From assembly GCA_003349915.1 (NCBI GenBank), contig QFXE01000013.1:1-64000 (forward strand): 64,000 bases of DNA, written 5' to 3'. The DNA is from an endosymbiont of Escarpia spicata (GTDB taxonomy: Bacteria; Pseudomonadota; Gammaproteobacteria; Chromatiales; Chromatiaceae). The position numbers were made by a program, and so were the translations under genes. Below the pieces are notes generated by a model. That model did not search any database, had not been told where the DNA came from, and saw nothing but the letters and a program-made list of their open reading frames with translations. Of this stretch, positions 1 through 8,503 are shown piece by piece (positions within the stretch are counted from its first letter, which is position 1; each line of letters opens with the position of its first letter).

Positions 1-80
1 GCTAAAGTAAGTGCCATTCGGGGCCGACTCCTATAACCAGCGTATCCAGATTTTTCGATACCTGAAGGCGAGTGACTGAT

Positions 81-1877
81 ATGCGAAAAGTATCTGTATT
101 GTGTATGTATCTTCTGATTGTCTCGGCTGCCACCGTGGGGGACGTGGCAACTACCGTGCATAACCTGTCGTCCTCGGGACCGGGGACAGGGGCGTTTAAG
201 AGCCTGACTGAAGATCGGATCTGTATTTTCTGCCATACGCCCCACGCGGCCACGCCCGATACGCCTTTATGGAACAGGCTCTCCACCGGAGCTTATACCC
301 CTTATCAAAGCAGCACCACGGATGCAGCTGCAGGAAATATGAGTTCTTCTTCAGATTTATGCCTATCCTGTCATGATGGCACCATAGCTTTGGGTGACCT
401 GGTCAACCCTGGGACTGGAGTTACCAACGACCTGAGCACCACATTTCTGACCGGTCGGGCTCTCATCGGCTCCGACCTATCCAACGACCACCCTGTCGCA
501 ATCGTCTACGACCCAAATTTACTGGCCACCGACCCGGATCTGCTCTCCCCTGCCGTCGTGGATCTTCCACTAACAAATGGAGAGCTTCACTGCTCTTCCT
601 GCCACGATCCACACAAGGACACATATCCGCCCTTTCTTCGCAAGCCGACGCTTAATGGTGAACTATGCATCACCTGTCACATACCAACGGGGGCGACTTG
701 GGATTGGACAACCAGCTCCCATGCCACATCCGTCGCCTCACCGCCCCTGGGGACCGATCCCTGGCCCGAACGCAAACCGGCTTGGGTGGGCCAGAATGTA
801 AGTGAGAACGCCTGTATGAATTGCCATACGCCACACAACGCGGCTACGCCGGTGAGACTCATCAAGGATCAGGAGGAACAAACCTGTTACCTGTGCCACG
901 ATGGCACCGTGGCACAGGATATTCTCGCAGAAGAACTGAAATTTTCTCACCATCCGGTTGAGGTGACGCCCAATCTGGATCACGATTCCGTTCGAGCAGA
1001 GAACCCTCTTACCATGCAGCTCCACGTCGAGTGCGAAGATTGCCACAACCCACATGGCAGTTATAGTTCTCCACCAATGATCTCCTTCAATCCCGCCAAC
1101 CCAGCGGGTACAAACCACACGACGGCGCCATTCGTCAACGGCAGCATGGTGGGTGTGACAGGAATTGACAGCGGCGGAGCGGTGAAGCCAGAGGTGGATT
1201 ACGAATACGAGGTTTGCTTCAAGTGCCACGGTGTACCCGGAAAGAGTGCCTGCGACAACCAGCGCTGCTCAACTGCAACTGGTTACAACATGACCCGTCA
1301 GGACGGTGTTTACAACTTACGCGACAAGGTTGATTCCGGCAATCCGGCACTGGTTTCTTACCACCCTATCACAGCCAACAACCCTTTCAATAACGGCGAA
1401 GTCCCCAGTCTACGCGCTGACATCCCCCTGGATACGACCAGCAGCCTAATCTACTGTAGCGATTGTCATAGCAGCAATGTTTCGCCCGCCGCTGGCGGAG
1501 TGGGAACAGCAGGTTCCCATGGCTCCACGTACGAAGGCATTATGGCGCTGCCTTATGATTTTGATCCACAAACCGCCACTTCCGCAAACAACCTCTGCTA
1601 CAAATGCCACAATGCCGCCAGCCTAGAGGTCTCTTTCATACACAGCAAACACGTGGGTGCAAACACTACCTGCATCAACTGCCACGATCCCCATGGCTCA
1701 GCGAAGTTTCCCCACCTACTCAATTTCCTGACTTTTGCCAATGTCACAGGACCCATGGAGATCACCGGAACCGGTGCCTTTACTGAACCAACCTGGATAG
1801 ACAACGGACAGTACAGTGGCACTTGCCATTTAGTCTGCCATGGAAAAACACATGATGCATGGTCATACCCCCCCTGA
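81..1877 (+). CDS. Multihaem c-type cytochrome, doubled CXXCH family
   Basis: A secreted electron-transfer protein of about 598 residues. After a short hydrophobic N-terminus the chain carries eleven CXXCH haem-binding motifs (CIFCH, CLSCH, CSSCH, CITCH, CMNCH, CYLCH, CEDCH, CFKCH, CSDCH, CYKCH, CINCH). A twelfth candidate near the C-terminus is spaced CX3CH (CHLVCH). Many motifs are followed by TPH, DPH or NPH, the pattern of the doubled-CXXCH cytochromes, where the extra His is often an axial ligand. An in-frame GTG lies 9 bases upstream at 72, but the ATG at 81 gives the better signal peptide start. Family membership is secure; the electron partner is unknown. It may shuttle electrons in the periplasm or at the surface. 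Confidence 0.85.
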   Translation: MRKVSVLCMYLLIVSAATVGDVATTVHNLSSSGPGTGAFKSLTEDRICIFCHTPHAATPDTPLWNRLSTGAYTPYQSSTTDAAAGNMSSSSDLCLSCHDGTIALGDLVNPGTGVTNDLSTTFLTGRALIGSDLSNDHPVAIVYDPNLLATDPDLLSPAVVDLPLTNGELHCSSCHDPHKDTYPPFLRKPTLNGELCITCHIPTGATWDWTTSSHATSVASPPLGTDPWPERKPAWVGQNVSENACMNCHTPHNAATPVRLIKDQEEQTCYLCHDGTVAQDILAEELKFSHHPVEVTPNLDHDSVRAENPLTMQLHVECEDCHNPHGSYSSPPMISFNPANPAGTNHTTAPFVNGSMVGVTGIDSGGAVKPEVDYEYEVCFKCHGVPGKSACDNQRCSTATGYNMTRQDGVYNLRDKVDSGNPALVSYHPITANNPFNNGEVPSLRADIPLDTTSSLIYCSDCHSSNVSPAAGGVGTAGSHGSTYEGIMALPYDFDPQTATSANNLCYKCHNAASLEVSFIHSKHVGANTTCINCHDPHGSAKFPHLLNFLTFANVTGPMEITGTGAFTEPTWIDNGQYSGTCHLVCHGKTHDAWSYPP

Positions 1878-2455
1878 CGTGATTAAGGGTTGATGTACAA
1901 CCCTACTGCCAACAGATGGGACATTGAATTGTAGAAGCGGCGAGGCGCCGCTCCTACTACTGCTTCGCAGCAAGCTACGGGGGATTAAACTCAAAGAGAT
2001 TAATGCACAACTTCTAAATCGTTGGAACAAGGAACATCGGAAGGAAAAAGTTTCTTGGAAAGCCCAAAGCAGGAACTCGTGCAGTGGTGAACTTTCCAGA
2101 CACGACATTCAGCAGGGCATACCGCATACATTGCCGTATTTTATGACAACAATCGACTGCATCATGCCTGGATTGTATGAGTCCTAATGATTCTTAACAG
2201 CAATTGACAGAACAAAAAAAACAGCCTGGTAAACACAACATCTTTCTTGCCAACTACCGATACGGTAGTCTACACATATCAGCCCCCAAACTTTTACCAG
2301 ATCCTTGACTGTTAGCCTCTAGTTGCTTTCGAAAATTCACAATATGCGAATATGGTTTCTTTGGCATAGAGCAGTCTAACGAGGATCAGTAGATTGGAGG
2401 CTGATTGTGAATTTATGGGTCAACAGTCGACTAGACTAAACCCGGTTTAATCGTA
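1878..2455. other. Gene-free stretch with one palindromic repeat
   Basis: No convincing coding frame is seen between the multihaem cytochrome and the convergent monohaem cytochrome. The only clear structure is the palindrome at 1931-1957. Open frames on either strand here are short and compositionally random. Confidence 0.6.
1931..1957. repeat. Short palindromic intergenic repeat
   Basis: The arms GTAGAAGCGGCG and CGCCGCTCCTAC are reverse complements with one mismatch and a 3-base loop. The form resembles the GTAGGAGCGGC-type extragenic repeats common in gammaproteobacteria. It sits between convergent genes and may act as a weak transcript end. No second copy was found in this window. Confidence 0.6.
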
Positions 2456-2785
2456 TCACTTCTTCGGAGGCGGAGCTGGCAACGTAGCATAATAGGCGGC
2501 AACGTCAGCCATATCCTGTTCACTCATATCCTCAGCTTCCATGTCCTCATTTTCATCGACCCGTTTACCCGACTTGTAGTCCATGAGCTCCTGGATATGT
2601 TCCTTTGGGTCCATCCCCGCAATCGGCGGATTATCTTCATCACCCAAGCCATCGTCACCGTGGCAGTCCTCACAATCCTCTTCCGCCAGCTTCTTGCCCT
2701 TGGCGACGTCACCAGCAGCCTGGACGCTGGCAACCGAAAATATGGAAACGAACATAGTGGTAACAATCAATTTCTTGATTAACAT
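2456..2785 (-). CDS. Small secreted monohaem class I cytochrome c
   Basis: About 109 residues: a signal peptide ending near VQAAG, one CEDCH haem motif close to the mature N-terminus, a plausible Met ligand in PPIAGMDP, and a helix ending MADVAAYYATLPAPPPKK typical of c553/c4-like domains. The middle is unusually acidic (DENEDMEAEDMSEQD). The start is the ATG at 2785, because AGGAGG ends 9 bases upstream of it; the in-frame ATG at 2794 abuts AGGAGG with no spacing. It is probably a soluble periplasmic electron carrier. It converges on the multihaem gene and may serve that system, which is inference. Confidence 0.85.
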   Translation of the reverse strand: MLIKKLIVTTMFVSIFSVASVQAAGDVAKGKKLAEEDCEDCHGDDGLGDEDNPPIAGMDPKEHIQELMDYKSGKRVDENEDMEAEDMSEQDMADVAAYYATLPAPPPKK

Positions 2786-2983
2786 ATTACACATCCTCCT
2801 CTAGGATTATAGTTAAGCTATCGTGTGAGCCCGACTTTATTCTGATTTGTCTGCATTAGTCGCCAAGCATGCATTATTGGACACGATGCTTTATAAAAAA
2901 TAGCTGCACATATACCAGCAGTCAAGTATTCCTAAAAATCAAATAGACGCTATCGCCTTATCAACAACCTGTTTTGTGAAAGC

Positions 2984-3088
2984 TTAAAAGTTATAACAGG
3001 GAAGGCGCAGCGCAGAACGATTATTATCAACTCTTGGAAAACGCTGTTCTTTACCCATTGGGTTGTGGCAAGTGGAGCACAGAATCAT
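2984..3088 (-). pseudogene. Cytochrome c fragment with one CXXCH motif
   Basis: A 34-codon frame reads ATG, then ...LCSTCHNPMGKEQR..., and ends ...ALRLPCYNF before TAA. CSTCHNPMG followed by an RLP segment is how doubled-CXXCH cytochromes usually look between two haem sites. The frame stays open upstream of the ATG for about 30 codons, without another start, until a TGA. There is no signal peptide and no clear ribosome site. I read it as the decayed remnant of a multihaem gene related to the one at 81-1877. A tiny functional protein is possible but less likely. Confidence 0.4.
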
Positions 3089-3349
3089 ACTTATTGATTC
3101 GCAGCCAGTCTGTTGAATATTATAGGCAAAAAGGCCACATACACTCTTAAATCTTTTTGTCTCAACGAGTGCAGCTCGTCAAACTGCATGCAGCATTTAA
3201 CCGCTGGGATAATAGCTATTCTATTAGCAGAAACCCTATAAAACAGGGTAATTCATATGTCTCATTGACTCTTAAGACCTACCCAGTGTTAGACGCATAA
3301 TCGATGACCTGCGAAATCACCGCGATGCAATAAACTCAATCCCCAACCC

Positions 3350-3391
3350 AACTACTTACTTTATATTAGCGGCTAACTACTTACTTTATAT
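3350..3391. repeat. 17-bp direct repeat upstream of the dihaem gene
   Basis: The sequence AACTACTTACTTTATAT occurs at 3350-3366 and again at 3375-3391, a 25-base period or about 2.4 helical turns. It ends about 50 bases before the start of the dihaem cytochrome/phosphatase-like gene, so it could be a regulator site or a small duplication in the promoter. Confidence 0.6.
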
Positions 3392-3440
3392 AAGTGATTT
3401 AAAAGGCTACCATCAACAACTCCATTACGGGGGGCAATCT

Positions 3441-4583
3441 ATGAAAAATCTCATCCAAATGTTGGTAGTACTGTCTCTACTTCTAATAATAACTCCTGAG
3501 GTATTAGCCGATCTTCCACCCGCCTTTGAGGGGAGAAAGTTATATGTTTCTCACTGTCAGTTATGTCACGCTGTCGATGGTAAGGGAGATGGCCCTCTCG
3601 CAAAAGCGATGCAGATCGAGGCGGATGATCTAACTACCATAGTACGCTCTGGAAGTGACAACACCCTCATAAACATCATCACCGGAAAGGGTCGACATGC
3701 ATCCACCCATCGCATCAGCCCCAGCATGCCAAAGTGGGAAGATGTATTCAGTGAGCATCAGATCAAAGCAGTGGTTGCATATCTACGCTTTCTCAGTAGT
3801 TCCAAACACGATCTGATAGGGGACCCTGAGATTGGCCTGCGACTCTACCAGAAATATTGCGCAATCTGTCACGGTGCTGAAGGCGACGGGAAGGGTGTCA
3901 TGACGGAACTCTTGCGAATCAAGCCGATTGATCACACCAATCCGTACAAGACTGACAAGCTTGACAATAATGAACTCGCATCAAGCATTCTGGATGGAAG
4001 AGGAAAATTCATGCCCGCTTTTCGCGGCATTCTCAACCAAGGCGAGGTTGATGGACTGGTCAGTTACATACGACTGCTTTACCAAATATGGGGACAGTTA
4101 GAGGATGGAGGGTTGGTTATTTTGATGAGACAGCCCACTGCGAAAATGGACGAAGAATACGGTAACTCCCTGCTTCGTGATCCATCATGTAAAAGCAAGG
4201 AGAATCTATCTGAAAAAGGTAAAATGAAGGCCGTCAGCATAGGAGAGCAATTTAAATCCAGAGGCGTACCAATAGGTAGTGTATTGGCAAGCCCTGATTG
4301 CCTCGCTAAAGAGACTGCAAAAACTGCATTTGGCCAAGTTGAACCAGTGGATTTTTTATCTTCAATGAAAACGCTTCCCGAACAACAGGCAGATTCGTAC
4401 ACCACACAATTAGAGCGCCGAATAGGATCATATTCAGGCAAGGGGAATCTTGTTTTGGTAACGCACGAATTAAATATCAATGCCATATCTTTTCAAACTT
4501 TAGAGGAAGGATACTTTCTCGTACTGAATCCCATGGGTAAAAACGAGTTTGAAGAAATTGGAATATATAGGTTGGATAAATAG
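3441..4583 (+). CDS. Dihaem cytochrome c fused to a degenerate histidine-phosphatase-like domain
   Basis: A 380-residue exported protein. A signal peptide (1-23) is followed by two class I cytochrome domains (about 27-118 and 127-215) with motifs CQLCH and CAICH and Met ligands in SPSMPKWE and GKFMPAFRG. From about residue 224 the C-terminus follows the histidine phosphatase superfamily: LVILMRQPTA where LxxxRHGxT/RHA is expected, NLSEKGKMKA, VLASPDCLAKETA, and a second-half LVLVTHELNI. The phosphate-accepting His of RHG/RHA is Gln here, and Arg residues usual in the 'QRNLS' and 'SxxxRxxxTA' positions are absent, so catalysis is doubtful. GGGGGG about 6 bases ahead of the ATG supports the start. 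Confidence 0.75.
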   Translation: MKNLIQMLVVLSLLLIITPEVLADLPPAFEGRKLYVSHCQLCHAVDGKGDGPLAKAMQIEADDLTTIVRSGSDNTLINIITGKGRHASTHRISPSMPKWEDVFSEHQIKAVVAYLRFLSSSKHDLIGDPEIGLRLYQKYCAICHGAEGDGKGVMTELLRIKPIDHTNPYKTDKLDNNELASSILDGRGKFMPAFRGILNQGEVDGLVSYIRLLYQIWGQLEDGGLVILMRQPTAKMDEEYGNSLLRDPSCKSKENLSEKGKMKAVSIGEQFKSRGVPIGSVLASPDCLAKETAKTAFGQVEPVDFLSSMKTLPEQQADSYTTQLERRIGSYSGKGNLVLVTHELNINAISFQTLEEGYFLVLNPMGKNEFEEIGIYRLDK

Positions 4584-4766
4584 TTCTGACGCCTGTAGAA
4601 AAAGCCTTTTAGTGGAGTTGAAGCAGTAAACTGATACGTCTTAGGGTCGGCGAAAAAATAACCCTCTGCTTTCAATTGAGCCTGAACTCGCAGTTCCACT
4701 TGGGGAGGTCGTCATCTCTAGTGATGGCAATCGCCCGAACCAGATTGAGTGGGTTCCGGTCCGGTA

Positions 4767-5771
4767 TCATATACGGGGGGCAGCCACACTATCGAGTAGA
4801 TCAGCGAGCACATCATCGGGCGAATAGCCTTCGATCTCCAGGTCGGTGGTCAGCCTGATTCTGTGCCGCAACACTGCGGTCGCTGCAGCCTTGACATCAT
4901 CCGGGGTGACAAAGGTACGGGATTGCAAAAAGGCCTCGGCCCTCGCCGCGCGCAGCAAGGAGATGCTGCCTCGTGGCCCTGGCCCCGCTTCAATACCACT
5001 CCATTCACGGGCGGAGCGTACGATACGCACCGCATAGTTGAGAATCTGCTCATCCATCTCCAGTGTTGCCACATGCTCTTGCAGCGGCAGAATCTCTTTC
5101 GCCTTTAACTGTTGGCGCACCGCCGAGGTGTCGAGTTGATCACCCACGGAGCCGACGGTTACCTGCTGCACCATCTGCTGCTCCTCCTCTTCTCCTGGAT
5201 AGTCGATGAAGACCTTGAGCAAGAAACGGTCGAGTTGGGCCTGGGGCAGCGGATAGGTCCCCTCCTGTTCGATGGGGTTCTGGGTAGCGAGCACCAGAAA
5301 GGGACGAGTTAGATTAAAGGTCCTTCCCTCGATAGTCACCTGTTGTTCCTGCATTGCCTCCAGCAGCGCCGACTGGGTCTTGGCCGGTGCCCGGTTGATC
5401 TCGTCCGCCAGCAGGAAGTTGCAGAATACCGGTCCACGGCGAACCCGAAACTCCTCCGATTTCATATCGAACATTATGTGGCCGGAGATGTCGCTGGGCA
5501 TCAGATCGGGGGTGAACTGCACCCGGTTGAACAGGCCACCGACCGCTGCAGCCAGACTGCGCACCAGCAGCGTTTTGCCGAGACCCGGCACCCCCTCCAC
5601 CAGCACATGACCTGCGGCAAACAGGGCAATCACCACCTCGTGAATCACCCGGTCCTGCCCGACCACTGCCCGCCTGATCTCTGCTTCCAGTCCTCTGGCA
5701 CGGCTCATCAGCTCTGCTGCAATGCCGCTTCCATCCGTTTGTTGTGAATCCATCATAAATTCAGTTTCCAT
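4767..5771 (-). CDS. MoxR-family AAA+ ATPase
   Basis: MoxR ATPases act as chaperones that assemble or activate partner complexes, often together with VWA-domain proteins. The 334 residues show Walker A (GVPGLGKT), Walker B (FLLADEINRAP), the MoxR signature GRTFNLTRPFLVLATQNPIEQEGTYPLPQAQLDRF (positions about 172-206) and the C-terminal helical lid. This is the last recognisable gene of a minus-strand operon with DUF4350, DUF4129, SpoIIM-like and RDD genes. A repeat at 5778-5851 separates it from the DUF4350 gene. The start could also be the Met codons at 5756 or 5753; no strong ribosome site decides. A DUF58 gene usually follows but is missing. Confidence 0.9.
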   Translation of the reverse strand: METEFMMDSQQTDGSGIAAELMSRARGLEAEIRRAVVGQDRVIHEVVIALFAAGHVLVEGVPGLGKTLLVRSLAAAVGGLFNRVQFTPDLMPSDISGHIMFDMKSEEFRVRRGPVFCNFLLADEINRAPAKTQSALLEAMQEQQVTIEGRTFNLTRPFLVLATQNPIEQEGTYPLPQAQLDRFLLKVFIDYPGEEEEQQMVQQVTVGSVGDQLDTSAVRQQLKAKEILPLQEHVATLEMDEQILNYAVRIVRSAREWSGIEAGPGPRGSISLLRAARAEAFLQSRTFVTPDDVKAAATAVLRHRIRLTTDLEIEGYSPDDVLADLLDSVAAPRI

Positions 5772-5777
5772 AAGTGG

Positions 5778-5851
5778 GTAGGTCGGGTTAGCGATAGCGT
5801 AACCCGACGAGCTATTAATTTTTTGGGTTACGCTGCGCTAACCCAACCTAC
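5778..5851. repeat. Inverted-repeat intergenic element inside the moxR operon
   Basis: The element begins GTAGGTCGGGTTAGCG and ends TAACCCAACCTAC. Internal palindromes (GGTCGGGTTAGCG...CGTAACCCGAC and TTGGGTTACG...CGCTAACCCAA) give it the form of a small non-autonomous mobile repeat. It fills the whole gap between the DUF4350 and moxR genes. Its right end supplies the TAG stop codon (5848-5850) of the DUF4350 gene. Confidence 0.65.
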
Positions 5852-7011
5852 ATTTGTTTGCGGCCATCCGGGTGTAGTGCGGCGAGCAATTTCTGCAGGT
5901 TCGCGCTGGCCTGGATCATCTTCTGCTCCTCCACCGGCACGACATAGAGTGTCTCATAGACCGTCTGTGCAGAGAGTCCCGACCGCTGCCCGATCCACAA
6001 ACAGCGCTGTTGCTGATCAAGCCGCACCAATTGGGGATGGCGCTGCAGCCAGCGCTTCTCCACGATGCCTGCAGAGCGTTCCCGCAGTGCGACCGCACGA
6101 TCCAGTTTCCAGAGATACTCACTCGCAGCCTGGAGGTGCTCCAGCAGATTACGTCTGGCATGCTCGCCCGTGTTCAGTATCGGCCCACTGCGATAGGTCA
6201 AGCGCCATATAGACAAGAGCAACAGCAGCATGGCGCTCAAAACGGCATAGGCCGCGTTTTTCCAGATCAGGGTCAGAAGGGTGGGCATGTTGGCGCTATA
6301 GAGCAGACGTACCGCACCCTGATCCTCCGTCAGCAGTGCCAACAACAGGGCGTGGTCATGCTTCACGATCCTGGTGTTGGTAAAGAACCGGTTATCGCTG
6401 AGGATAGTCAGAAAACCGCGGCCCAGCTGAAAACCTACCAGGTGGTAACCGTTCAAGCCCGGTACCAGCCAGTCGGTGTCATCCCTCTCCACCATCAGCT
6501 CCCGACGGATATCGAATTCCACCTGCAAGGGCTCGTCATACCCGGCATATTCCATACTCACCGGACTGTCAGCTTGCGATTCTTCCTCATCACTCTCCAC
6601 ATACTCCACCAGACTGACCCCGAAAGACTCCAGCAGATGGTTACCAGGTTCATCCTCATCCGGAGCCCTGCCAGGCGAAACGATCAGATGCCCACCCGCT
6701 TCTATCCACTCCAACAGCGCCGTCTCCCGTTCCGGAGCCAGGGATGGGCCCAGATCCTTGACCAGCAGTACCCCGACATCCGCATCCGGTTTGGTGAGGT
6801 ATTCCCGGCCCGAAAGACTTTTGACATCCAGACCCTGACGCTGGAGAAAGATCTCACCTGCCAGCAAGGGGTTCCGCCTGGCCTCCGCTGACATCCCCAG
6901 GCGCACCTCCGTACCCCTGCGTTCAAAGTTATCAAGGAACCAGGCAGCCATTCCAGCAACAACAGCCAGGAGCAGCAACAGGGCAACAAGGATCAGCAGC
7001 CTACTCTTCAT
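5848..7011 (-). CDS. DUF4350 membrane protein of the MoxR operon
   Basis: About 387 residues. An N-terminal transmembrane anchor (MKSRLLILVALLLLLAVVAG) precedes a soluble domain with the ThuA/GATase-like DUF4350 pattern (GVLLVKDLGPSL, LLEWIEAGGHLIVSPG, FLTILSDN). A second transmembrane segment (about 261-283) and a C-terminal cytoplasmic helical region follow. The start is the ATG at 7011, overlapping the end of the DUF4129 gene by 11 bases; an open frame continues upstream to 7239 but only antiparallel to nothing conserved and inside that gene. The stop codon lies in the repeat element at 5778-5851, so the native C-terminus may have been altered by insertion. Function is unknown; gene-order conservation points to work with MoxR. 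Confidence 0.8.
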   Translation of the reverse strand: MKSRLLILVALLLLLAVVAGMAAWFLDNFERRGTEVRLGMSAEARRNPLLAGEIFLQRQGLDVKSLSGREYLTKPDADVGVLLVKDLGPSLAPERETALLEWIEAGGHLIVSPGRAPDEDEPGNHLLESFGVSLVEYVESDEEESQADSPVSMEYAGYDEPLQVEFDIRRELMVERDDTDWLVPGLNGYHLVGFQLGRGFLTILSDNRFFTNTRIVKHDHALLLALLTEDQGAVRLLYSANMPTLLTLIWKNAAYAVLSAMLLLLLSIWRLTYRSGPILNTGEHARRNLLEHLQAASEYLWKLDRAVALRERSAGIVEKRWLQRHPQLVRLDQQQRCLWIGQRSGLSAQTVYETLYVVPVEEQKMIQASANLQKLLAALHPDGRKQM

Positions 7012-8503
7012 GCAACTCTCCGAAAACACGATCCCAATCCCGGCAAAGTGCCTCCAGTTCACCGGTGGACGGCAGACTGTGCCCATAGGCCATGCCCTGC
7101 CAGGCTGCCGTGAGTCTTTGAAAAAAGGCCGCACCGGAAAAATCCTGGCTCGACTCCACCTGCAACTGACACTCACCCTCGGTGGCGCCAATATTAATTT
7201 GCAGATGAAAACGAAACACCAAAACCGAGAGTGCACCACGATAAAGCAGACTCAATGCCGCCCTTCCCTCACCGGCAAGCAACAGAACCTCAGCTTGGCG
7301 CACCAGATCCTCGGGCAGGGATTCCGGGCGAATATCAAGTCCCGACAAAGTAACAGGCAGGGGTTGCCGACGCCGCAAACCGGGTGGAGTGTCCAGGTTG
7401 AGCCAGTCACGCATCTGTGACACACGGTAGAGCAAAAAGGCGATAATCAATCCAGCTGTCAACCACAGCAGAAACTCACCCACCGTCGCCATGCCCTGGG
7501 TATAACCTTCGAAAACATCGATCAACCACTGCAGCAACCAGGGCACATCTTCACCGGACTCATCCGTGTCCCCGACATACTCCCAATAATCGCGCATCTC
7601 GCGTTTGCCGAAGGCATCATCCTTCAACACCTCATGGATAGACTGCTGAACCGCATCCCGATCCGGCAATCCTGCAGCAATCGGCGGCTCACCGGGCAAC
7701 ACAAAACCCACCGCCATCAGCAGCAGACCGGCCGCCGCAGAGGAGAAGGAACGTTTGCTTTTCACCCGCTCGGCCAGACGTTTAAAGCCAAGCTCTATAT
7801 CCCACCCTTCCAGTTCACTACGACGGGTCAGATAGATACAAAAACCACCCGCGACATAAAATGGAGCAATCAGCGACATCGCCAACAGACTGCCGATATG
7901 CTGCAGCCAAACTTCAACACCACTCTCGGACATGATCAGACTATCCATCTGCAGCCAATCCAGCTCAGTTGGGATCAACAGCACCAGCAGCACGAGAAAA
8001 GAGAGTTCCAACAGAATTTCGAAATTAATACCGAAAAAGGTCAGCCAACCGGTCACATGCTGTCCTCGTCCCAGGACCGTGATACGTGTGCGCCGCTCAC
8101 TGCCCTTCAACCCCTCCAGCAAGGCTACCGGCATATTGAAGGAGCGTGCAGTGCTGAATCGCCGCCAGGTCAGGTTGGCGAACAACTGGGGGCGAACTAT
8201 GCGCCACCAGTGCTGCCTCATCTCGCTGAACCCGGGCCGTTCACCGAAGACGCGACGACTCAACCAAAACAGCAGTGGGGGCTCATAGAGCGGTTTGAAC
8301 CACCAGACCAGCAAGGCCACCAGTACCGGCTCACTCGCCAGCAACAGCACCAACAACAACAACAACAAATAAAAGGGTAGCGCCGAGGCCAGCCATAACA
8401 ACCAGAGGCGCAGAAATTCGCTGCGTGCGAGGGCAAATCCCAGATCAGCCCCTTCCCAGGGCGTTCGCGAACGCAGATTGATGGTAATTCTAGAGAGATC
8501 CAT
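7001..8503 (-). CDS. DUF4129 multi-pass membrane protein
   Basis: About 500 residues with several hydrophobic segments (LWLLWLASALPFYLLLLLLV near the N-terminus, ILLELSFLVLLVLLIP, a pair near 240 and 270, and FLLWLTAGLIIAFLLY near 350). The C-terminal DUF4129 domain shows LPEDLVRQAEVLL, GEGRAALSLLYRGAL and TEGECQLQV. I chose the ATG at 8503, which overlaps the SpoIIM-like gene by 14 bases and has AGG about 10 bases upstream; an ATG at 8521 is in frame. It is a standard member of the MoxR/DUF4350/SpoIIM/RDD gene set, whose role is poorly defined. It probably shares a translationally coupled transcript with its neighbours. Confidence 0.85.
   Translation of the reverse strand: MDLSRITINLRSRTPWEGADLGFALARSEFLRLWLLWLASALPFYLLLLLLVLLLASEPVLVALLVWWFKPLYEPPLLFWLSRRVFGERPGFSEMRQHWWRIVRPQLFANLTWRRFSTARSFNMPVALLEGLKGSERRTRITVLGRGQHVTGWLTFFGINFEILLELSFLVLLVLLIPTELDWLQMDSLIMSESGVEVWLQHIGSLLAMSLIAPFYVAGGFCIYLTRRSELEGWDIELGFKRLAERVKSKRSFSSAAAGLLLMAVGFVLPGEPPIAAGLPDRDAVQQSIHEVLKDDAFGKREMRDYWEYVGDTDESGEDVPWLLQWLIDVFEGYTQGMATVGEFLLWLTAGLIIAFLLYRVSQMRDWLNLDTPPGLRRRQPLPVTLSGLDIRPESLPEDLVRQAEVLLLAGEGRAALSLLYRGALSVLVFRFHLQINIGATEGECQLQVESSQDFSGAAFFQRLTAAWQGMAYGHSLPSTGELEALCRDWDRVFGELHEE

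Larger units (their letters stand above)
2786..3440. other. Intergenic stretch between divergent cytochrome genes
   Basis: About 650 bases hold the 5' regions of two divergently transcribed cytochrome genes. The only recognisable contents are the cytochrome remnant at 2984-3088 and the direct repeat at 3350-3391. No other coding frame is supported. Confidence 0.5.

Noticed and set aside
738-1229. A minus-strand open frame of 163 codons
   Set aside because: It is antisense to the multihaem cytochrome with its regular CXXCH motifs and shows no recognisable domain.
3350-3391. Direct repeats considered as a CRISPR-like array
   Set aside because: Only two units, an 8-base spacer, and no cas genes.
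4672-4770. A 32-codon frame overlapping the moxR stop as ATGA
   Set aside because: Too short and featureless to call a gene; kept only as a hint of a lost downstream cistron.
7012-7239. Upstream extension of the DUF4350 frame
   Set aside because: It lies inside the DUF4129 coding region and lacks hydrophobic start features; the ATG at 7011 begins a clear membrane anchor.
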